The notes under the pieces: model-generated
The model's database searches: none
The model's input: only the letters and a program-made list of their open reading frames with translations
What the model was told of the DNA's origin: nothing
Translations under genes and position numbers: made by a program
In this document: positions 10,846 through 19,091 of the stretch, in pieces
Layout of the letters: each line of letters begins with the position of its first letter
Position numbering within the stretch: position 1 is the first letter of the stretch
Assembly (NCBI GenBank): GCA_024642145.1
Contig: JAHEBS010000002.1
Location: forward strand, 1-43,231
Direction of reading: 5' to 3'
Length of the DNA: 43,231 bases
Source of the DNA: Marivivens sp.
GTDB taxonomy: Bacteria; Pseudomonadota; Alphaproteobacteria; Rhodobacterales; Rhodobacteraceae

Positions 10846-11486
10846 TGTCCGCCGAACAAAAGGGCTGGGACCGCAACCAGATGGCGGCGCGGGCCGCCAA
10901 GGAACTTGAAGACGGCATGTATGTGAACCTTGGCATCGGCATTCCGACGCTGGTGTCGAACTACATCCCCGCAGGCATTCACGTGACGCTGCAATCGGAA
11001 AACGGCATGCTGGGCATGGGTCCGTTTCCGGTAGAGGGTGACGAGGACGCCGACCTGATCAATGCGGGCAAGCAGACCATCACCGAGCTGCCGCATTCGG
11101 CCTATTTCGATTCTGCGACCTCTTTTGCCATGATCCGTGGCGGCAAGATCGCCATGGCGATCCTTGGCGCGATGGAGGTCAGCGAAAAGGGTGATCTTGC
11201 CAACTGGATGATCCCCGGCAAGCTGGTCAAGGGCATGGGCGGCGCCATGGATCTGGTCGCGGGCGTGGGCCGTGTGGTGGTGGTGATGGACCACACCAGC
11301 AAACACGGCGAGTCCAAGGTGTTGAAGGAATGCACCCTGCCGCTGACCGGCAAGGCCGTTGTGGACCGCATCATCACCAACCTTGGTGTGCTGGATGTAA
11401 CCCACAAGGGTCTGCATATCGTCGAACTGGCCGATGGCGTCACCCGCGACGAGATGATCGCCGCGACCGAGGCGAATATCGTCTAG
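10845..11486 (+). CDS. scoB: 3-oxoacid CoA-transferase subunit B
   Basis: [15 protein letters not shown] and [12 protein letters not shown] (catalytic Glu motif); ATG at 10845 overlaps the scoA stop (GTG at 10842 also possible). Confidence 0.93.
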   Translation: MSAEQKGWDRNQMAARAAKELEDGMYVNLGIGIPTLVSNYIPAGIHVTLQSENGMLGMGPFPVEGDEDADLINAGKQTITELPHSAYFDSATSFAMIRGGKIAMAILGAMEVSEKGDLANWMIPGKLVKGMGGAMDLVAGVGRVVVVMDHTSKHGESKVLKECTLPLTGKAVVDRIITNLGVLDVTHKGLHIVELADGVTRDEMIAATEANIV

Positions 11487-11507
11487 GACTGCCCTTTCGG
11501 GCCAACG

Positions 11508-11542
11508 GGGCGTGGCGTTTTGCGCCGCGCCCTTTCGTTTCC
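11508..11542 (+). terminator. Rho-independent terminator-like hairpin after scoAB
   Basis: GGGCGTGGCG (11508-11517), loop TTTTG, CGCCGCGCCC (11523-11532): 10-bp stem with one G-T wobble, then TTTCGTTTCC. Confidence 0.6.
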
Positions 11543-11595
11543 AGATTGGAAACAGCATCATATTGATGCCGTAATTGTCGCCTAACAGGCGCTAG

Positions 11596-12555
11596 ATGAT
11601 GACCCGCAGCGACCCCGCCCCCGCCACGCCGCGTTTCGAGCGTTGGCTGACCATCGGCCTTCTGGCCGCGATGGCGTTCGGCATTTGGGGTCTGGTGGCG
11701 CGCACGGGCTGGGCCGAGATGCTGGCCCCCCTGACGCGGCTGGGTGCGGGATCGGTTTTGGCGCTCTTGGCGCTGTCGCTTTGCAATTACCTTTTGCGCG
11801 GTCTGCGCTGGCATCTTTTCCAACGTGCGCTGGGCCTGCCGGTCAGTCTTGGCCAGTCCATGGGCCATTTCATTGCCGGTCTGGCGATGAGCGTGACCCC
11901 TGCACGGCTGGGCGAGTTGGTGCGTATGCGCTGGCTGCGCCGCGAGACGGGGTGGAGCGCGGAACGCACCGCGCCCCTGATGCTTTTGGACCGTGCCGCC
12001 GATCTGGCGGCGGTGGCGGCCATGGTGGGGCTGGGCCTTTGGGCCGCGGGCGGGCAGATCGCGCTGGCGGGTCCGGTCATCGCCCTTGCCTTTGTCGTGG
12101 CAGCCTTGGCCACAAGGCCGCAGCCGCTGATGTGGCTGGCGGCGCTGACCTTTCCCCGCTTTCCACGCGCCGCCGCCCGTATCCGCCGCGCGGGCCGGTC
12201 GCTGGCCGCGCTGTCGGGCGGCTTTGGGGTGGTCGCGGGGCTTGTTCTGGGCCTGATCGGCTGGGCGGCCGAGGGCTACGCCTTTGCGCTGACGCTCGCT
12301 TGGTTGGGGGCGCCGCTGCATCCGGGCATGGCCATGGCGATCTTTGGCTTTGCGACTATCGCTGGCGGTCTGACGGGCGCGCCTGGCGGTCTTGGCGGGG
12401 CCGAAGGGGCTATGGTGGCCCTGTTGCTGGCACAAGACGTGCCCTTGGTCGAAGCCGTCGCGGCAACCGCGGTGATCCGCCTGACAACGCTGTGGTTTGC
12501 GGTCGTTCTGGGCCTTGGGGCCTATCCTTTTGTCGAGCGGCGGTCCAAGGCATGA
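11596..12555 (+). CDS. YbhN/AglD-type (UPF0104, LPG-synthase TM region) integral membrane protein, candidate lipid-linked sugar flippase
   Basis: 319 aa, multiple TMs; LRGLRWHLFQRALG and MSVTPARLGELVRMRWL, GLTGAPGGLGGAEGAMVALL typical of the family; overlaps the DprE1-like ORF. Confidence 0.8.
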   Translation: MMTRSDPAPATPRFERWLTIGLLAAMAFGIWGLVARTGWAEMLAPLTRLGAGSVLALLALSLCNYLLRGLRWHLFQRALGLPVSLGQSMGHFIAGLAMSVTPARLGELVRMRWLRRETGWSAERTAPLMLLDRAADLAAVAAMVGLGLWAAGGQIALAGPVIALAFVVAALATRPQPLMWLAALTFPRFPRAAARIRRAGRSLAALSGGFGVVAGLVLGLIGWAAEGYAFALTLAWLGAPLHPGMAMAIFGFATIAGGLTGAPGGLGGAEGAMVALLLAQDVPLVEAVAATAVIRLTTLWFAVVLGLGAYPFVERRSKA

Positions 12556-13850
12556 CGGGCGGGGCCGAAATCCGCTATAGCGGCTGGGGTCGCGCGCTCA
12601 GTGCCAAGGCCACGCTTGCACGGCCGGAACGGCTGAGCGACATCGTGGCCCTAGGGCCTGCGGTCGGCGGGCGGCGGTCTTATGGTGATGCCGCGCTGAA
12701 CGATGGCGGGATGGCCGTCGATATGCGCAGGCTGGATCGCATCATCGCCTTTGATATTGAAAAGGGTGAAATCGAGTCCGAGGCCGGTATCACGCTGGGC
12801 GATCTGGCGCGTGTCACGATCGCGCGTGGCTGGCTGCCTGCGGTTTTGCCGGGCACGGGTCACGCGACGCTTGGCGGCGCAATCGCCATGGATGTGCATG
12901 GCAAAAACCACCATGGCGCGGGGTCTTTTGGCCAGCATGTGTTGGGTTTTGATCTGATCTCGCCCACAGGCGGCCAGCGGCGGGTCAAACCGGGTCAGCC
13001 GCTTTTCGCCGCGACCATGGGCGGGCTTGGCCAGACGGGCATTGTCACCTCGGCGCGGATCAAGCTGACCCATGCCCCGGGGGCGGTCGTGGCGCTGCGC
13101 GAGCGGCGCGTGGCGGATTGGGCGGCCCATGTCGCCGCCCTGACCGAGGCGGGCGACAGCTACGCCGTGGGCTGGATCGACGCCACAGCGCAGGGTCGTG
13201 ATCTGGGGCGTGGGATCGTCGAGACGGCAGAACTGTCGGCAGGCGAAGCGCGCAGGCGCGGCGGGCGGCCCAATCTGCCCTTTGACGCACCGCGGCTGGC
13301 CCTGTCTGCGCCGATCGTGCGCGCCTTCAATGCGGCCTATTTCCATCGCGTGCCCCTCGCTGGCCGCGACCGCATTGTGCCCTATGAGGCCTTCTTTTTC
13401 CCGCTCGATGCCATCGGCGCGTGGAACAGGCTTTATGGCCATGCGGGATTTCACCAGTTCCAATGCGTGGTGCCGCCAGCGGCGGCAGACGGCCTGCGTG
13501 ACATGCTGGCCGAGATTGCGGCGGGCGGCTTTGCCTCGCCTCTGGCGGTTCTCAAACGGATGGGGCCTGGTCGCGCAGGCATGATGTCCTTCCCGATGGA
13601 GGGGTTGACGCTGGCCGTCGATATGCCCAACCGCACCGGCGTTGTCGCGCTGATCGCGCGCCTGTCGCAGCAGGCGGCGGATCTGGGCGGGCGCGTTTAT
13701 CTGGCCAAGGATTCCGCGGCCGAACCGGCGGCGCTCGACACGATGTATCCCGAGGCGGCCAAATGGCGGCAGGCCGTGGCCAAGGCCGACCCCGCGGGGC
13801 GCATGGTCACCGATCTGGTGCGCCGCCTGAAATTGAGAGAGACAGCATGA
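12552..13850 (+). CDS. FAD-linked oxidase similar to DprE1 (decaprenylphosphoryl-beta-D-ribose 2-oxidase)
   Basis: ORF opens at 11643 but likely starts at ATG 12552 (MTGGAEIRYSGWG). GGRRSYGDAALNDGG; PGTGHATLGGAIAMDVHGKNHHGAGSFGQHV; VLKRMGPG...SFPMEGLTLAVDMP; GGRVYLAKD. Confidence 0.85.
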   Translation: MTGGAEIRYSGWGRALSAKATLARPERLSDIVALGPAVGGRRSYGDAALNDGGMAVDMRRLDRIIAFDIEKGEIESEAGITLGDLARVTIARGWLPAVLPGTGHATLGGAIAMDVHGKNHHGAGSFGQHVLGFDLISPTGGQRRVKPGQPLFAATMGGLGQTGIVTSARIKLTHAPGAVVALRERRVADWAAHVAALTEAGDSYAVGWIDATAQGRDLGRGIVETAELSAGEARRRGGRPNLPFDAPRLALSAPIVRAFNAAYFHRVPLAGRDRIVPYEAFFFPLDAIGAWNRLYGHAGFHQFQCVVPPAAADGLRDMLAEIAAGGFASPLAVLKRMGPGRAGMMSFPMEGLTLAVDMPNRTGVVALIARLSQQAADLGGRVYLAKDSAAEPAALDTMYPEAAKWRQAVAKADPAGRMVTDLVRRLKLRETA

Positions 13851-14584
13851 CCGAGACATGGATGATCCTTGGTGCCACCTCTGGCATGGCGCAGGCCCTG
13901 ACGCGCGATCTGGCGACACGGGGCGCGGGGTTGATCCTTGCGGGCCGCAAGACCGCCGATATGCAGGCCATCGCCGCCGATGCAACCGCGCGGGGCGCGC
14001 AGGCGGTGCAGGTCTTGACCTATGACGCGCGCGACAACGCCACCTGCGACGCGCTGGTCGCGGCGGCAGAGGCGGCAGCGGGGACGTTTAACCTTGCGGT
14101 CTTTGTGGGCTCGATGCCGCAGCAATCGGCCATCGACGCCGATCCCGACCTGATCGCCGGCACCATCACCGACAGCCTGTCCGGTCCGGCCCACCTGATC
14201 CACCGCCTTGCCCCCTTGATGGAGGCGCGCGGCACGGGCGTGATCGTGGGCGTGGGATCGGTTGCGGGCGACCGTGGGCGCCTGTCGAACTATGTCTACG
14301 GGGCCGCCAAGGCGGGATTTGCCGCCTATCTATCGGGCTTGCGTAACCGCATGGCGCGAAAGGGCGTCCATGTCATGACGGTCAAGCCGGGTCCGGTTGA
14401 CACGCCCATGACCTATGGCCTGCCCCCGATGCCGTTTCAGACCTCGCCCGAAAAAGTTTCGGCCGCGATCTTGCACGGCGTCGCGCGTCGGCGCGACGTG
14501 ATCTACGTGGCGCCAATCTGGCGGTTGATCATGATGGTAATCCGCGCCCTGCCCGAAGCCCTGTTCAAGCGCACCCGTTTCTGA
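13847..14584 (+). CDS. SDR oxidoreductase similar to DprE2 (decaprenylphosphoryl-2-keto-erythro-pentose reductase)
   Basis: Start ATG 13847 overlaps the upstream stop (ATGA). MILGATSGMAQALTRDLATRG; GSVAGDRGRLSNYVYGAAKAG; C-terminal WRLIMMVIRALPEALFKR. Confidence 0.85.
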   Translation: MTETWMILGATSGMAQALTRDLATRGAGLILAGRKTADMQAIAADATARGAQAVQVLTYDARDNATCDALVAAAEAAAGTFNLAVFVGSMPQQSAIDADPDLIAGTITDSLSGPAHLIHRLAPLMEARGTGVIVGVGSVAGDRGRLSNYVYGAAKAGFAAYLSGLRNRMARKGVHVMTVKPGPVDTPMTYGLPPMPFQTSPEKVSAAILHGVARRRDVIYVAPIWRLIMMVIRALPEALFKRTRF

Positions 14585-14588
14585 CGGC

Positions 14589-16022
14589 TCAGAACCCGAA
14601 CCATTGTTGCCAGAGGCCTGCGGCGTAGAACATCAGCGACAGCGTGATGAACAACAGCCCGATGCCGCGCTTGTCGGTCATGGCAAAGACGATCGGGTCG
14701 TAATCCTGCTTGCCCTGATAGCCAAGCCTGATCATCCGCAAAAGCCACGCGGCCATGGGCACCATCGCCACCCACAAAAGCCAGCGGTCGGGGTAGAGCG
14801 CCAGCGCCTGTGGCGTGGTGCTGTAAAGGGCAAAGATCACCAAGGCGCCTACCGCACCGACCGAGGCCACATTGACCAGATCCCCACGGTCGCGGCGTCC
14901 GTAACCCCGACCCGGCAGGGGCGCGTCATCTTCGGCCAAGGCCAGTTCGGTCATACGTTTGACCGCGCCCAGCGCCGCAAAGACGGGAAAGATGAAGATC
15001 AGCATATAGATCGTGGCATCGACCCCACCTGCTGCCGCACCGGCAACGACGCGCAGGGTATAAAGGGCGGCAAGGGTGGCAATATCGACCCAGCGCAGCC
15101 GCTTGAGCCGCAGCGAATAGGCAAGGCTCAGCCCCATATAGGCAGCCAGAACCGCCGCAAATGCCCAGCCCAACCCCGCGCCGATCGTAAAAGCGGCAAG
15201 GGTCAGGACCAGAACCGCAGGCAAGCCCAGCCAGAGCGGCACAAGACCCGAGGCAAAGGGACGCTGGTGTTTGGTCTTGTGCTGGCGGTCAGCCTCGAGG
15301 TCCAGAAGATCGTTGACCAGATAGATGGCCGAGGCGGCGGCGGAAAATGCCACGGCCCCCAGCAGCACCTGCAAGAAAACCTCGAGCGTAAAGGCATGGG
15401 CCGCAATCATCGGCAGGAACAGCAGCGCGTTCTTGACCCATTGATGCGGGCGCAGCGCCTTCCATAGCCGCGCGGACCGGTGCGGATCGGCAATTTCGGT
15501 CACACCGGTCCGCGCCGCCTTGAGCCGCGTCGGGGCGTCACCCACCTGCCCGACCAAGATCACATGCGCCGCACGGTTCATCACTGCCAGATCGCCGCGC
15601 GATCCGGTCGCATAGTAAAAGCCACGCTCGCCAAAGGCCTCGACCAGCGCCGTGGCCTTGTCGGCACCCACCAAGATGCGCTCGCCGTCCGAAGCCAGAG
15701 AGCCATCCAGCCCATGCGCCTCGGCCACGGGCTGCACCAGCCGCGAATCCGCGCCCGAGGCCAAGAATACCTCTTGGCCCTCGGCCCGCGCTGCTGCGGC
15801 CATCGCGGCGACATCGGGATTTACCGGCAACAGATCGGAGCGCAACGTGACGGCCTGTGCCAGCCGTGCCCGCAGGCGGCGGCGCGCAAAGACCGATCGC
15901 GCGACGATGCCCAATGTCCGCAAGGGCGCCTGACCCATGCCCGCCCAAAAGCTTTCCCAACCCAGATCGGTCAGAAGGAAGGCGCCCTCGGCCTCGATCA
16001 CAAGCGGTTTGCGGTCAGCCAC
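14589..16022 (-). CDS. HAD-like domain fused to UbiA-family prenyltransferase (similar to decaprenyl-phosphate phosphoribosyltransferase)
   Basis: 477 aa, GTG start. C-terminal half LRPHQWVKNALLFLPMIAAH, YLVNDLLDLEADRQHKTKHQRPFASG is typical of the DPPR-synthase-like UbiA group; N-terminal ~180 aa resembles a HAD fold. Confidence 0.85.
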   Translation of the reverse strand: MADRKPLVIEAEGAFLLTDLGWESFWAGMGQAPLRTLGIVARSVFARRRLRARLAQAVTLRSDLLPVNPDVAAMAAAARAEGQEVFLASGADSRLVQPVAEAHGLDGSLASDGERILVGADKATALVEAFGERGFYYATGSRGDLAVMNRAAHVILVGQVGDAPTRLKAARTGVTEIADPHRSARLWKALRPHQWVKNALLFLPMIAAHAFTLEVFLQVLLGAVAFSAAASAIYLVNDLLDLEADRQHKTKHQRPFASGLVPLWLGLPAVLVLTLAAFTIGAGLGWAFAAVLAAYMGLSLAYSLRLKRLRWVDIATLAALYTLRVVAGAAAGGVDATIYMLIFIFPVFAALGAVKRMTELALAEDDAPLPGRGYGRRDRGDLVNVASVGAVGALVIFALYSTTPQALALYPDRWLLWVAMVPMAAWLLRMIRLGYQGKQDYDPIVFAMTDKRGIGLLFITLSLMFYAAGLWQQWFGF

Positions 16023-16025
16023 GGG

Positions 16026-16901
16026 TTATCCTCCGGCCAGATTGAACACACAGCCATCCGTCATCAGTTCGGGCGGCGTCATACAAAGCGATCGCGCGAC
16101 GTTCCACGCGGCGAGAACCTTGGGCACATAGGCGCGGGTTTCGGCATAGGGCGGCACGCCCGCATTGTCACGCACCGCGCCTTCGCCCGCATTATATCCC
16201 GCCAGCACCAATATGGGATCGCGGGCAAATCGGTTCATCAACCAGTCAAGATAGGCCACCCCGCCCGCGATATTGTCGTTGGCCACCAGCGAGTCGCTGA
16301 CCCCGAACCGCGCGGCGGTGGCGGGCATGAGCTGCATCAACCCTTGCGCGCCCGCGTGGCTGACCGCATCGGCGCGCCCGCCGCTTTCGACTGCAATCAT
16401 GGCCAGAACCAGCGCTGGCGAGACATTGGTGCCCACCGTGGCGCTGAGAATCTCGCGCCCATAGGTCGAGGCGATCTGTTGCAGGGTCTGCAGGCGCGGT
16501 GGATCAGGGGCTTCGCCAGCGGGGGCCTGCTGCAACTCGGCCAGCGCCTGTGTAAGCCGGCCCGGGCCGCTGTCGGCCAGACGCGGCGACACCGCCATCC
16601 AGAACCATTCGGTGCCGGTTACCACGGTCGACGCCGGATCCGCATGATTTTCGGCGGGTGTATAGGGTGTGGGCACAGCGGGGTTGGGGCGCGGCGCGAT
16701 TTGCACGGTAATCAGGTTCCCGACAGATCCGGCCTCGGGCACGCCGATACGCTTGAAGGTAAAATCAGGCTGCATGCGTGCGGGCTCTGCGCCCGCGCCC
16801 ATGGCGATGGCGGCCAATCCCGTAGCGGCAATGATGCGCACGATTCTCTGCATCGAGGTTACTGCTCTGCCTCGCCTTTCCACCTTTATCGCAAAATTCA
16901 C
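16026..16901 (-). CDS. Lytic transglycosylase domain protein (SLT family), secreted
   Basis: AMIAVESGGRADAVSHAGAQGLMQLMPATAARFGV, LDWLMNRFARDPILVLAGYNAGEGAV. Alternative start at 16853 (MQRIVRIIAATGLAAIAMGAGAEPA signal peptide). Confidence 0.92.
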   Translation of the reverse strand: MNFAIKVERRGRAVTSMQRIVRIIAATGLAAIAMGAGAEPARMQPDFTFKRIGVPEAGSVGNLITVQIAPRPNPAVPTPYTPAENHADPASTVVTGTEWFWMAVSPRLADSGPGRLTQALAELQQAPAGEAPDPPRLQTLQQIASTYGREILSATVGTNVSPALVLAMIAVESGGRADAVSHAGAQGLMQLMPATAARFGVSDSLVANDNIAGGVAYLDWLMNRFARDPILVLAGYNAGEGAVRDNAGVPPYAETRAYVPKVLAAWNVARSLCMTPPELMTDGCVFNLAGG

Positions 16902-17194
16902 GACTCAGGGCCAGTCTCGGCGAAAATCATCGCTGATTCTGGGGTTTTGACGCCGAAACCGGAGCCAATAAACACCCTATGCGAGAATTTTTGAAAGTTT
17001 CTTTCATTTATTATCAATGATTTAGGCAGGTATGACGTGGTTTTTTGCGCTGCACCAAATTTGAACCGTTCTGGCCAAAGTCTCGCCCCAATCTCAGAGC
17101 TTTATAGCACCATCCAAGCTGACAAGCTGACCCGGGAATAGGGGATGAGCCAGCAAGGAAGTGCAACTGACCTAAACCCCCAGGAGGGACTGAC

Positions 17195-17368
17195 ATGCTG
17201 AACTTCATCAAAAACTTCCGTCGTGACGAAGACGGCGCCGTGACCGTTGACTGGGTCGTTCTGACCGCTGCGATCGTGGGCCTCGGCGTTGCGGTTCTCG
17301 CCTCGGTTTCGGGCGGCGTGAACAACCTGTCGGGCGATATCGCCACGAGCCTCTCGGGCCAGATGTAA
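17195..17368 (+). CDS. Flp/type IVb-like pilin, copy 1
   Basis: 57 aa, absent from the ORF track: MLNFIKNFRRDEDGAVTVDWVVLTAAIVGLGVAVLASVSGGVNNLSGDIATSLSGQM; short charged leader, Gly14, hydrophobic helix; AGGAGG-like RBS (caggagggac) upstream. Confidence 0.88.
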   Translation: MLNFIKNFRRDEDGAVTVDWVVLTAAIVGLGVAVLASVSGGVNNLSGDIATSLSGQM

Positions 17369-17416
17369 TCTGACCGATCAAACCAACCTAATCTATCAAA
17401 CCAAAGGATCAATCAA

Positions 17417-17590
17417 ATGCTGAACTTCATCAAAAACTTCCGTCGTGACGAAGATGGTGCCGTGACCGTTGACTGGGTCGTTCTGACCGCTGCCATCGTT
17501 GGCCTCGGCGTTGCGGTTCTCGCCTCGGTTTCGGGCGGCGTGAACAACCTTTCGGGCGACATCGCCACGAGCCTCTCGGGCCAGATGTAA
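17417..17590 (+). CDS. Flp/type IVb-like pilin, copy 2 (protein identical to copy 1)
   Basis: 57 aa, same translation as 17195..17368; six synonymous nucleotide differences. Confidence 0.88.
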   Translation: MLNFIKNFRRDEDGAVTVDWVVLTAAIVGLGVAVLASVSGGVNNLSGDIATSLSGQM

Positions 17591-17610
17591 TCTGATCTGA
17601 GCGACTACTG

Positions 17611-17650
17611 GGGCCGTCCCGCAAGGGGCGGCCCTAAACTTTTGTAATTT
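17611..17650 (+). terminator. Hairpin terminator downstream of pilin copy 2
   Basis: GGGCCGTCCC (17611-17620) GCAA GGGGCGGCCC (17625-17634): 10-bp stem with one wobble, GNRA tetraloop, then TAAACTTTTGTAATTTT. Confidence 0.65.
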
Positions 17651-17775
17651 TATCCGTAGTTTGTTTCCAACAGTCGAAGATGCCGCCCGGATTCAACCCT
17701 TGCTGCACCTTTTTCTTGCCACATTGGCTTTGGATTATGGGACCTGGTTCTGGCCCGCGCCGTGAAGGAGAAATC

Positions 17776-17958
17776 ATGCGCCGCCTTTTGAAAAAATTCC
17801 GCGCCGACGAAGCTGGCGCTGTGACCGTTGACTGGGTTGTACTGACGGCTGCCCTCGTTGGCCTCGGCGTTGCCGTGGCATCAACGATCGGCGCCGGCGC
17901 TATGAACAAGTCTTCCGGCCTCGGCGCGACCCTTTCCAACATGGATGGCGGCAGCTGA
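17776..17958 (+). CDS. Third Flp-like pilin (divergent)
   Basis: Within ORF 17680..17958; likely start ATG 17776 after GAAGGAG: MRRLLKKFRADEAGAVTVDWVVLTAALVGLGVAVASTIGAGAMNKSSGLGATLSNMDGGS (60 aa). Confidence 0.85.
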   Translation: MRRLLKKFRADEAGAVTVDWVVLTAALVGLGVAVASTIGAGAMNKSSGLGATLSNMDGGS

Positions 17959-17967
17959 CGCTGGCTG

Positions 17968-17981
17968 TTCCCGCAAGGGAA
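17968..17981 (+). terminator. Short GCAA-tetraloop hairpin between pilin 3 and cpaB (attenuator-like)
   Basis: TTCCC GCAA GGGAA; no clear U-tract. Confidence 0.35.
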
Positions 17982-18079
17982 TGGAAAGTCCGCTTGGCGT
18001 TTTGGCGCCGACGTGGCAAGAATTGCACACAAACAATGAGCGTGGCCGCCAAGAGCCGCGACAATGAGGGTTTCGAGAT

Positions 18080-18934
18080 ATGCGTGCGGTCTTTGGGATA
18101 GTGTTAGTTATCGGCCTCGGGCTTGCCGGCTTTGCCGTGTATATGGTCCAGGGCTATTTCCAGCAGCAGCAAGTGGCCTTGGCCCGCGAACGCGCGGTCT
18201 TGGCCCAGCAGGTCCCCACGGTCGAGGTCATCGCCGTCAACCGCGCGATTGGCTATGGCGAACAGATCACCAAAGACGACGTCAAGGCGATCCGCTACGC
18301 GGAACCCTTCCTGCCTGAGGGCGTGTTCCGCACCATGGAAGACCTCTTTAGCGAGGGCGATGACACCTACCGCGTCGTTCTGCGCCCGATGGAAAACAAC
18401 GAACCCATTCTGGCAATCAAAGTGACCGAGCCCGGTGCTGACGCTGGTCTGACCACCCGTCTGGCGCCTGGTATGCGCGCCTTTGCGATCCGCGTGGACG
18501 TGGCCAGCGGCGTTTCCGGCTTCTTGCGCCCCGGCGACCGTGTCGATGTGTATTGGACCGGCTCGCTCAATGGTTCCTCGCGAGAGGTCACCAAGCTGAT
18601 CGAAACCGGTATCAAACTGGTTGCGGTTGACCAGACCGACGAAATGAATCTGGCCTCGGCGGCCATCGCGCGCACCGTAACGGTCGAGGTTTCGCCCCAG
18701 CAGGTCGCCAATCTCGCTCAGGCGCAATCGACGGGCTCGCTTTCGCTGGCCCTTGTCGGCGCCACGGATGAGACCACACCCACCGCGATCGAGGTCGATC
18801 TGAACACGCTTCTGGGCATCACCCCCGAGGCCGCGCCGACCCCCGAAGCCGTGGCCCCCGCCGAGCGTGTTTGCACGATCAAGACCCGCCGCGGCGCCGA
18901 TGTCGTGGAGATCCCGATCCCCTGCTCGAACTGA
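18080..18934 (+). CDS. cpaB: Flp pilus assembly protein CpaB/RcpC
   Basis: 284 aa; N-terminal TM, SAF-like VIAVNRAIGYGEQITKDDVKAIRY, FLRPGDRVDVYWTG. Confidence 0.92.
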   Translation: MRAVFGIVLVIGLGLAGFAVYMVQGYFQQQQVALARERAVLAQQVPTVEVIAVNRAIGYGEQITKDDVKAIRYAEPFLPEGVFRTMEDLFSEGDDTYRVVLRPMENNEPILAIKVTEPGADAGLTTRLAPGMRAFAIRVDVASGVSGFLRPGDRVDVYWTGSLNGSSREVTKLIETGIKLVAVDQTDEMNLASAAIARTVTVEVSPQQVANLAQAQSTGSLSLALVGATDETTPTAIEVDLNTLLGITPEAAPTPEAVAPAERVCTIKTRRGADVVEIPIPCSN

Positions 18935-19091
18935 CGACGGGGGACCGGATCATGGCGATGTTGCAACCAACCCACATGCGATTCGCCTCGGAACACTTTG
19001 ATTCTTGCAAAAAATGCGCATTGCGGGCAGTGTGGCGGAAACGACGGGTAAACAAGGCCCGCGGGCAGGCGTGATCGGAGAGGCAGGTCAC

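Noticed and set aside
11643-12551. N-terminal ~303 residues of the 735 aa ORF ending at 13850, as a possible fusion protein
   Set aside because: This part overlaps the flippase-like gene in another frame and is Gly/Arg-rich nonsense; the DprE1-like homology starts at ATG 12552.
17014-18032. Minus-strand ORFs (132, 64 and 132 aa) over the pilin genes
   Set aside because: Antisense to the three pilin genes; the repeated peptide content only mirrors the pilin duplication.
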